DNA of 50,627 bases from an uncultured Prochlorococcus sp. (GTDB lineage: Bacteria; Cyanobacteriota; Cyanobacteriia; PCC-6307; Cyanobiaceae): positions 1-50,627 of the forward strand of contig CABYNZ010000007.1 in NCBI GenBank assembly GCA_902520485.1, in the 5' to 3' direction. Shown in pieces: positions 44,523 through 50,627 of this stretch. Made by a program: the position numbers and the translations under genes. Below the pieces are notes generated by a model that was not told the origin of the DNA, searched no databases, and saw only the letters and a program-made list of their open reading frames with translations. Positions within the stretch are counted from its first letter, which is position 1; each line of letters opens with the position of its first letter.

Positions 44523-46228
44523 AGCAAAAAATACCTTTGAGCCATTGGGACTTCATCAAGTGGTTCACAAGTAAGAAGTTCTCCATCAGAAAAAACTTCA
44601 TAAGTTTGAGGATCAACTGAAATATTTGGTAGTTTAATATTAAGTTTTAAGTTTGATTTATTGATATTTCTGGTATTTTCTACGGCAATACATTTCTTTT
44701 GTAAGCCTAATTTATTTGGAATATTTTGTTCAATTGAATTTTTACTTAAAAAGGTAAAAGAACTCTTAATTAGAGATTGGCCGAAACTTGCAAACATAGG
44801 TCGACCATGTACAGGACCTGGAGTAGGAATTGAAGCATTTGCATCACCCATTTGGGACCAAACTATAGATCCACCTTTAACAACTAATTCAGGCTTTACT
44901 GCAAAAAAGGAAGGTTTCCACAATGCCAAATCTGCAATTTTACCCTTTTCTATAGACCCAACATGTTTATCAATACCATGAGCTATTGCAGGATTAATTG
45001 TGACTTTAGATATATATCTCTTTACTCTATAATTGTCGTTTCTATCAGAATCCTGCGATAGCGGTCCCCTTTGGACTTTCATTTTATGTGCGGTTTGAAA
45101 AGTTCTTGTTATTACTTCACCAACTCTTCCCATAGCTTGAGAGTCACTGGCGATAATTGAGAAGGCGCCAATATCATGAAGGATGTCCTCCGCAGCAATA
45201 GTCTCTCTTCTGATCCTTGATTCAGCAAATGCAATGTCTTCTGGGATTTTAGAATCTAAATGATGACAAACCATTAACATGTCAAGATGTTCTTCTAATG
45301 TGTTCCTTGTATAAGGTCTTGTTGGATTTGTACTACTAGGAAGAACATTTTTTTCTCCACAGATTTTTATAATGTCTGGAGCATGACCTCCACCTGCTCC
45401 TTCGGTATGAAATGTATGAATAGTTCTTCCTGCAATAGCGTTGATGGTATCTTCAACAAAGCCTGCCTCATTCAAAGTATCAGTATGAATACATACTTGT
45501 ACGTCAAAATTATCTGCAACATTTAGACAAGAATTTATTGTAGAAGGAGTGGTTCCCCAATCCTCATGAAGCTTCAATCCACATGCACCAGCCTCAACCT
45601 GATCAATAAGATTGCTCTCGTTTGTTGAATTTCCTTTTCCAAAAAAACCTAAATTCATGGGAAACGCTTCTGCAGATTGAAGCATTCTTGAAATATGAAA
45701 AGAACCTGGAGTACAAGTAGTAGCATTTGTGCCAGTTGCAGGTCCAGTTCCTCCTCCCATCATGGTTGTAATTCCAGAGGCTAGTGCTACCTCAATTTGT
45801 TGGGGACAGATAAAGTGAATATGGGTATCTATTGAACCTGCAGTAAGGATATGCCCCTCTCCAGCTATTACTTCTGTTGACGCACCAATAACAATATCAA
45901 CATTATCCTGGATATCAGGATTGCCAGCCTTACCAATTTCAAAAATCATTCCATCTTTTATACCCACATCGGCCTTAATTATTCCCCACCAATCTACGAT
46001 CAAAGCATTAGTTATTACGGTATCTACAGCTCCATCAGTTCTTCTTAATTGAGACTGTCCCATCCCATCTCGAATAACTTTACCTCCACCAAATTTAACT
46101 TCATCTCCGTATGTAGTTAAATCCTTTTCTACTTCTATAAAAAGTTCGGTATCAGCGAGCCTTACTCTATCTCCGGTAGTGGGTCCGTAAGTTTGAGCAT
46201 AAGTTTTTCTATCAATTTTATAAGACAT
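44519..46228 (-). CDS. ureC: urease alpha (catalytic) subunit
   Basis: 569 aa, full length. Nickel ligands and active site: His136 and His138 in DTHIHF, carbamylated Lys219 in [12 protein letters not shown], the histidines of [15 protein letters not shown] and the flap Cys-His-His in [19 protein letters not shown]. It hydrolyses urea to ammonia and carbamate. It is the last gene of ureDABC. Confidence 0.98.
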   Translation of the reverse strand: MSYKIDRKTYAQTYGPTTGDRVRLADTELFIEVEKDLTTYGDEVKFGGGKVIRDGMGQSQLRRTDGAVDTVITNALIVDWWGIIKADVGIKDGMIFEIGKAGNPDIQDNVDIVIGASTEVIAGEGHILTAGSIDTHIHFICPQQIEVALASGITTMMGGGTGPATGTNATTCTPGSFHISRMLQSAEAFPMNLGFFGKGNSTNESNLIDQVEAGACGLKLHEDWGTTPSTINSCLNVADNFDVQVCIHTDTLNEAGFVEDTINAIAGRTIHTFHTEGAGGGHAPDIIKICGEKNVLPSSTNPTRPYTRNTLEEHLDMLMVCHHLDSKIPEDIAFAESRIRRETIAAEDILHDIGAFSIIASDSQAMGRVGEVITRTFQTAHKMKVQRGPLSQDSDRNDNYRVKRYISKVTINPAIAHGIDKHVGSIEKGKIADLALWKPSFFAVKPELVVKGGSIVWSQMGDANASIPTPGPVHGRPMFASFGQSLIKSSFTFLSKNSIEQNIPNKLGLQKKCIAVENTRNINKSNLKLNIKLPNISVDPQTYEVFSDGELLTCEPLDEVPMAQRYFLL

Positions 46229-46232
46229 AATT

Positions 46233-46553
46233 TTAACTATCTAAAGAACCATTAACTATTGAATTAAAACCATATGCATTTCTTAAACCTGAAAATGGGA
46301 CTAATTTGACATCTGTTGTATCACCAGGTTCAAATCTAATTGCTGTTCCTGCAGGAATGTCGAGACGCATACCATGTGTTATTTCTCGATCAAAAATTAA
46401 AGCTTTGTTTGCTTCATAAAAATGATAATGAGATCCAACTTGCACAGGTCTATCTCCAGAATTAGAAACCGTTACTGATTTAACTTGCTTACTAAGATTT
46501 AGTTCGATTTCACCTTGTTCAGGAATTATTTCGCCAGGAATTAAATTACTCAT
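46233..46553 (-). CDS. ureB: urease beta subunit
   Basis: 106 aa: [35 protein letters not shown] and [27 protein letters not shown] are all family-typical. It is a structural subunit of the trimeric urease unit. 2-base gap to ureA and 4 bases to ureC, so one transcript. Confidence 0.97.
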   Translation of the reverse strand: MSNLIPGEIIPEQGEIELNLSKQVKSVTVSNSGDRPVQVGSHYHFYEANKALIFDREITHGMRLDIPAGTAIRFEPGDTTDVKLVPFSGLRNAYGFNSIVNGSLDS

Positions 46554-46555
46554 AA

Positions 46556-46858
46556 CTAATTAATCGGATTGTGAATAGTAACTAATTTAGTCCCATCGGG
46601 GAAAACCGCTTCTATTTGAACTTCATCAACCATTTCAGGAATGCCCTCCATAACTTGTGATTTTGAAAGCCAGGTAGTTCCCTCTGACATTAATTGACTT
46701 ACACTTTTACCATCTCTTGCTCCTTCAAGAACTTGAAAACTTAAAAAAGCAATTGTTTCAGGATAATTAAGCTTAAGACCTCGACTAAGCCTTCTTTCAG
46801 CTAAGAGTGCAGCAGAAAAAATCAATAATTTATCCTTTTCTTGAGGTGAAAGATGCAT
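46556..46858 (-). CDS. ureA: urease gamma subunit
   Basis: 100 aa: [29 protein letters not shown] style start, [23 protein letters not shown] in the middle and [21 protein letters not shown] at the end. Separate gamma and beta genes are usual for bacterial urease. It begins 50 bases after ureD. Confidence 0.98.
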   Translation of the reverse strand: MHLSPQEKDKLLIFSAALLAERRLSRGLKLNYPETIAFLSFQVLEGARDGKSVSQLMSEGTTWLSKSQVMEGIPEMVDEVQIEAVFPDGTKLVTIHNPIN

Positions 46859-46908
46859 AATAAAAAATTAATCTATAAATTCTTAAAAAAGGTTCTTTCT
46901 GAACATAA

Positions 46909-47811
46909 TTAATAATTCATAGAATCTTGTAAAGGCCATACACCTTGATATTTTGGCTCACAAAATCCACAAACAGACCTAATTTGTTTCCAAATACAAA
47001 AAAAACATTTTCTAGCATCTTGAGAAGAACTCCCTAGAAATCGTACAGAGATTCCATTTTCAAGGGTTCCAACAGATAAATTATTATTAGTTTCATTGAA
47101 AATCTTTTTTATATTTCTTACAAGATTATTTATTTTTGACTTGGAAAAATCTTTTTCGCAAATCCAAATTAAGGATCCAAAAACGGGCATGTAATCCATG
47201 CCTGACTTCGCCTCAAAACTTGTTTTAGATAATTCAATCTGATCAACATATTCCCAATCATCAAGTAAATCATTATTTCTCATAATTTCTAATTTAGACC
47301 TAAAAACTCCACTCTCAATAGATTCTCCGGAAGAAGATCTTCCAAGTCTTATTAAATCAGTAAATAAAAAACTTGAAGTATCTGAAATAGATACTTTAAA
47401 AATTTGCTCATATAAACCATTTGCAAAGATGATTGTTTCTTGGGGAAGATACTCTAAATGAGAATTGTCAAGAATGTTTATGCGATTCTTTTGCTTTGAA
47501 AAACTTCCTTTTGGAGTTATTTTAGATCTACCAACTGATCCATATACTTTCTGAGCTGAAGAAGTCGTCAACAAAACCTTAGAGTTTTTTTCAATATTTA
47601 CCTTAAAGTCGAGTAAATCACCTCCTACCAATCCCCCTGCAGTATGTAGAACAGGCAAAATGCATCTGCCCTCTTGATCATGAGTAGACTTTAATAACTT
47701 ATAAGGAGAAGTTGATTTAGATTTAAAGATTGTTTTATCAACATTTCCTAAACTTGCTTTATTATTGAAAAAATTTAAGAAACAATTACCTTCCCATGAA
47801 GTTTTAATCAT
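46909..47811 (-). CDS. ureD: urease accessory protein UreD
   Basis: 300 aa; chaperone that binds apo-urease with UreF and UreG for nickel insertion. Recognisable parts are [46 protein letters not shown] and [14 protein letters not shown]. It opens the minus-strand ureDABC unit and is divergent from ureE. Confidence 0.95.
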   Translation of the reverse strand: MIKTSWEGNCFLNFFNNKASLGNVDKTIFKSKSTSPYKLLKSTHDQEGRCILPVLHTAGGLVGGDLLDFKVNIEKNSKVLLTTSSAQKVYGSVGRSKITPKGSFSKQKNRINILDNSHLEYLPQETIIFANGLYEQIFKVSISDTSSFLFTDLIRLGRSSSGESIESGVFRSKLEIMRNNDLLDDWEYVDQIELSKTSFEAKSGMDYMPVFGSLIWICEKDFSKSKINNLVRNIKKIFNETNNNLSVGTLENGISVRFLGSSSQDARKCFFCIWKQIRSVCGFCEPKYQGVWPLQDSMNY

Positions 47812-47821
47812 AAATTGTTTT

Positions 47822-47841
47822 CTTTAATTACTAAATTAAAG
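47822..47841. promoter_or_regulatory. 20-bp inverted repeat between ureD and ureE
   Basis: CTTTAATT-ACTA-AATTAAAG is a perfect 8-bp inverted repeat with a 4-base centre, in the 48-base space between the divergent ureD and ureE starts, 10 bases from the ureD start. A nested repeat TTACT-N7-AGTAA (47828-47844) overlaps it. It has no GTA-N8-TAC match. A binding site for a regulator is possible, but an AT-rich chance match is not excluded. Confidence 0.4.
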
Positions 47842-47859
47842 TAACCAAAAATTTTGATT

Positions 47860-48309
47860 ATGAGAATGAATAAACAAATTGTTGTAACTGATTGGATTAA
47901 GGAAAAACCGAAATTAGGTTTATTTTTAAAACTTACCTTAAGTTCTGATGAGAGAAAAATCTTAAGAGGTAAAAGATTAACTGATTGTGATCAAGAAATA
48001 ATTTTACAATTACCTAGAAAAGGCAAATTAAATGATGGAGATATTCTTTCAACTAATAATTCCAATTTTTATTTAGAGATAATTGCCAAAAAAGAAGATT
48101 TAATTGAAATAAGTTCAAATTCTAAAATTGAACTTATTAAGACTGCTTATCATCTAGGCAATAGACATGTAGAAATAGAAATTGAAGAAGACATTCTCCT
48201 AACAAAAAGTGATTATGTTATTAAAAATATGCTTCTTAATTTTAAAGTTGATGTAAAAAATACGAAAAAAAAGTTTTTCCCAGAAAGAGGAGCCCATAGT
48301 CATGAGTAA
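47860..48309 (+). CDS. ureE: urease accessory protein UreE
   Basis: About 149 aa; nickel metallochaperone. It has SSDERKILRGKRLTDCDQEI in the N-terminal domain and TAYHLGNRHVEIEIEEDILL with the conserved metal-site histidine. The C-terminus (RGAHSHE) lacks the long His-rich tail known from Klebsiella. Start: ATG at 47860 or 47866; the in-frame TTG at 47854 is unlikely. It overlaps ureF by 8 bases. Confidence 0.94.
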   Translation: MRMNKQIVVTDWIKEKPKLGLFLKLTLSSDERKILRGKRLTDCDQEIILQLPRKGKLNDGDILSTNNSNFYLEIIAKKEDLIEISSNSKIELIKTAYHLGNRHVEIEIEEDILLTKSDYVIKNMLLNFKVDVKNTKKKFFPERGAHSHE

Positions 48310-48988
48310 AAGTCACTTATTAAAATATTTATTAATAAGTCCTAACTTACCAGTCGGAGGATTTTGTTATTCGGAAGGAATGGAGAGTTATCTTCATAAT
48401 AAAAATTTAACAGATTCAAATTCAGTAAAAGAATTAATCATAAGTGAACTAAAAATTGGTCAGATAAGACTAGATGCAAAACTTTTACTAAAATTTTTTG
48501 ATATTTTCAATGAGATTAACGACGGCAAAAATTTAAAAGTTAATTTGCAAAAGCTAATGAGTTTGGATAAATGGATCCTCTCATCAAAGGACTCTCTCGA
48601 AATGAGAGAACAACAAATTCAAATGGCAAAATCTCTCTTTGATTTAACCAAAGAATTTGGATTTGGATTTCTATATGAAAATAATAAAAAAAGCTCCTGG
48701 TCATTAGCGTGGAGTTGGGCTTGTTATTGTTTTGAAATTACCAAATTAGAAATGGTTGAGAATTTTTTCTATGCGTGGAGTGCAAACCAACTTAATGCTG
48801 CATTAAGAATTATTCCTATTGGGTCAACAAAAGCACAATTAATTCAGAGAGACTTATTAGAAATAATTTCAAAAGTTTCTAAAGAAATTATGGACAAAGA
48901 AATTCATGACATCTATTTTGGCAATGTAGGTTTAGCTATGGCACAACAAAATCATAATGACCTTTATACAAAACTTTTTAGAAATTAA
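48302..48988 (+). CDS. ureF: urease accessory protein UreF
   Basis: A 228-aa helical protein. LLISPNLPVGGFCYSEGME is the standard start, with LLEIISKVSKEIMDKE and GNVGLAMAQQNHNDLYTKLF at the end. It regulates the UreG GTPase in the activation complex. Overlap with ureE and a 3-base gap to ureG indicate one transcript. Confidence 0.95.
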   Translation: MSKSHLLKYLLISPNLPVGGFCYSEGMESYLHNKNLTDSNSVKELIISELKIGQIRLDAKLLLKFFDIFNEINDGKNLKVNLQKLMSLDKWILSSKDSLEMREQQIQMAKSLFDLTKEFGFGFLYENNKKSSWSLAWSWACYCFEITKLEMVENFFYAWSANQLNAALRIIPIGSTKAQLIQRDLLEIISKVSKEIMDKEIHDIYFGNVGLAMAQQNHNDLYTKLFRN

Positions 48989-48991
48989 TTT

Positions 48992-49603
48992 ATGAGCAGC
49001 AAATTGAGAGTAGGGGTTGCTGGGCCTGTAGGTTCAGGAAAAACTGCATTAGTAGAGACTCTATGCTTAAGCATGAAAAAAAATTATGAGATAGCAGTTG
49101 TCACCAATGATATCTACACCAAAGAAGATGCTAACTTTCTAATAAATAAAAAGGTTTTAGAGGAAGGAAGGATCATTGGCGTAGAAACAGGAGGTTGTCC
49201 TCATACCGCGATAAGAGAGGATTGTTCATTAAATAAAAATGCAGTTTTAGATTTAGAAAATAAATATAATCCCTTAGATTTTGTTTTTGTAGAAAGTGGA
49301 GGTGATAATTTAGCATCTAGTTTTAGTCCAGAACTTGTAGATTTATCAATATATGTAATTGATGTATCTGCCGGAGACAAAATTCCTAGAAAAGGTGGGC
49401 CAGGGATAACAAGGTCGGATTTACTATTAATAAACAAAATTGACTTAGCAGATAAAGTTGGTGCAGATTTAAATATTATGAAAAGTGATACTGAATTTAT
49501 GAGAAAAGGGAAACCATGGTTTTTTACCAACCTAAGTAGCGGCATAGGAGTTGAAGAAATTACTCAATTTTTAGAATCACAGATACCCAACAATCGAAAC
49601 TAG
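48992..49603 (+). CDS. ureG: urease accessory GTPase UreG
   Basis: 203 aa; P-loop GPVGSGKT (11-18), [15 protein letters not shown], the nickel/GTP motif [15 protein letters not shown] (CPH), [13 protein letters not shown] and [13 protein letters not shown]. It supplies GTP hydrolysis for nickel insertion into urease. A stop at 49603 is followed by about 130 bases containing the urtA promoter. Confidence 0.97.
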   Translation: MSSKLRVGVAGPVGSGKTALVETLCLSMKKNYEIAVVTNDIYTKEDANFLINKKVLEEGRIIGVETGGCPHTAIREDCSLNKNAVLDLENKYNPLDFVFVESGGDNLASSFSPELVDLSIYVIDVSAGDKIPRKGGPGITRSDLLLINKIDLADKVGADLNIMKSDTEFMRKGKPWFFTNLSSGIGVEEITQFLESQIPNNRN

Positions 49604-49641
49604 AAAAATGCTTACTACTAATGTATTGGATTCAACAAAAA

Positions 49642-49683
49642 GTTACGACTGATACAAAACTAATCCTCACTCGTTAATAACTT
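49642..49683 (+). promoter_or_regulatory. NtcA-type promoter of urtA
   Basis: GTT-N8-TAC at 49642-49655 (GTTACGACTGATAC) and a TAACTT -10 at 49678-49683, again exactly 22 bases apart. This repeats the glnA promoter design, including the same GTT half-site. The expected transcription start is near 49690, with a leader of about 42 bases before the urtA ATG. Within the leader, CCCT-TAATG-AGGG is a small hairpin of uncertain meaning. Confidence 0.78.
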
Positions 49684-49731
49684 TTACTTTATCCCCTTAA
49701 TGAGGGTTAATTACCTAATTTATCCTAATTC

Positions 49732-50627
49732 ATGAGAATTTCAAGGCGTATTTTGGCAGGTTTAGCTACTGCCTCACTTGCTGTCACAGCAACTTCCTGT
49801 GGTGGAGGCGGAACCTCCGGAAGTTTCGATGACACAGTAACCGTTGGTATTTTGCATTCGTTATCCGGAACAATGGCTATCTCTGAATCAACTCTTGTTG
49901 ATACAGAAAAAATGGCTATTGAAGAGATAAATGCTGCTGGTGGTGTTACAGTTGGCGGCAAAAGCTACAAAATTGAATACATAGTTGAAGATGGTGCATC
50001 TGACTGGCCAACTTTTGCTGAAAAATCAAAGAAACTCATAGACCAAGACGGAGTTCCTGTCGTATTTGGTGGATGGACATCTGCAAGTAGAAAGGCAATG
50101 TTACCTGTCTACGAATCAAAAGATGCGTTCCTCTATTACCCAATTCAATATGAAGCTCAAGAATGTTCTAACAACATTTTCTATACAGGAGCAACACCAA
50201 ACCAACAATCTGAACCCGCTACAGATTTCATGTATAAGCGTTCTCCCGCTGCTGGTGGAGATTTCTTCCTTGTAGGTTCTGATTATGTTTTCCCAAGAAC
50301 TTCCAACACAATTACAAAAGCTCAAGTGGCACAGTTAGGAGGTAAAGTTGTTGGAGAAGATTATCTTCCATTAGGAAATACTGAAGTTGCTCCAATTATT
50401 TCAAAAATCAAAAAGGCGTTGCCTGATGGTGGAATAATCATTAATACACTTAATGGTGACCAAAACGTTGCATTCTTCAAACAGATTCAAGACGCAGGTA
50501 TTACTCCTTCAAGTGGCTACTACGTAATGAACTATTCGATTGCTGAAGAAGAGATTAGTACAATTGGTCCTGAGTTCCTTGAAGGTCACTACGGTGCATG
50601 GAACTACATGATGTCAATTGATACTCC
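49732..50627 (+). CDS. urtA: urea ABC transporter substrate-binding protein, 3' end outside window
   Basis: About 298 codons are present. The N-terminus [20 protein letters not shown] has a twin-arginine pair (SRR) and a lipobox-like ATSC before GGGG, so it is an exported, probably lipid-anchored binding protein. The mature part is a Leu/Ile/Val-type (PBP type I) fold: [53 protein letters not shown], all typical of UrtA. Its place after ureEFG and an NtcA site supports urea uptake under nitrogen stress. The frame is open to the window end. Confidence 0.95.
   Translation, partial: MRISRRILAGLATASLAVTATSCGGGGTSGSFDDTVTVGILHSLSGTMAISESTLVDTEKMAIEEINAAGGVTVGGKSYKIEYIVEDGASDWPTFAEKSKKLIDQDGVPVVFGGWTSASRKAMLPVYESKDAFLYYPIQYEAQECSNNIFYTGATPNQQSEPATDFMYKRSPAAGGDFFLVGSDYVFPRTSNTITKAQVAQLGGKVVGEDYLPLGNTEVAPIISKIKKALPDGGIIINTLNGDQNVAFFKQIQDAGITPSSGYYVMNYSIAEEEISTIGPEFLEGHYGAWNYMMSIDT

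Noticed and set aside
49725..49961. Minus-strand 78-codon frame over the start of urtA
   Set aside because: Antisense shadow of a clear signal peptide and binding-protein N-terminus.
1..50627. CRISPR arrays, restriction or toxin-antitoxin systems
   Set aside because: No spaced repeats or recognisable defence genes were seen on reading both strands.

Overview
The window looks like chromosomal DNA from a high-light-adapted Prochlorococcus or a very close marine picocyanobacterium. The evidence is the very AT-rich sequence (my estimate is about 30% GC, not computed), the tight gene packing, and several lineage markers: psb28, a GUN4-domain protein, a PAM68-like protein, cyanobacterial DUF families, NtcA-type promoters, and a glucosylglycerate cluster beside urease genes. 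I see no insertion sequence, prophage, integrase, CRISPR array or rRNA operon. No gap without a gene exceeds 300 bases; the largest is 4559-4770, which holds the glnA promoter region.

Layout. 1-4.6 kb: a GTPase cut by the window start, a PLP decarboxylase, tadA and a class V aminotransferase. 4.6-10.3 kb: NtcA-driven glnA with a strong terminator, a methyltransferase, an RsbW-like kinase, a GUN4-domain protein, mnmH and psb28. 10.3-17.2 kb: a PerM-type transporter, then a long minus-strand run that reads rsmA, ispE, a DUF3082-like gene, a 31-aa membrane peptide, pdhB, secD, secF and a 60-aa protein. 17.3-20.3 kb: rlmH, then umuD-umuC with an HExxH protein directly behind them and a LexA-like box in front. 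20.3-34.9 kb: housekeeping genes (dnaG, ruvA, rpsO, unsplit dnaE, gatA, an rlmB-type methylase, mini-RNase III, a STAS protein, carA, trpD). 35-39.7 kb: an ABC half-transporter, msrA, tRNA-Pro(GGG), uppP and several very small membrane or secreted proteins.

39.7-44.5 kb holds the most coherent accessory system. gpgS lies divergent from a three-gene operon encoding a GH13 glycoside phosphorylase, a GpgP-type phosphatase and a glycerate kinase. Together these could make the osmolyte glucosylglycerate and recycle it to glucose-1-phosphate and 3-phosphoglycerate. 44.5-50.6 kb is the urea module: ureDABC on minus, ureEFG on plus, then urtA (cut by the window end) behind an NtcA-type promoter with the same design as that of glnA.

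Most of the window is ordinary core genome. The points most worth a second look are the closed glucosylglycerate cycle, the putative metalloprotease in the SOS mutagenesis operon, the matched NtcA promoters, the STAS gene without a standard start codon near its ribosome binding site, and six very small ORFs of 31-60 aa. I did not find a system I can confidently call undescribed.
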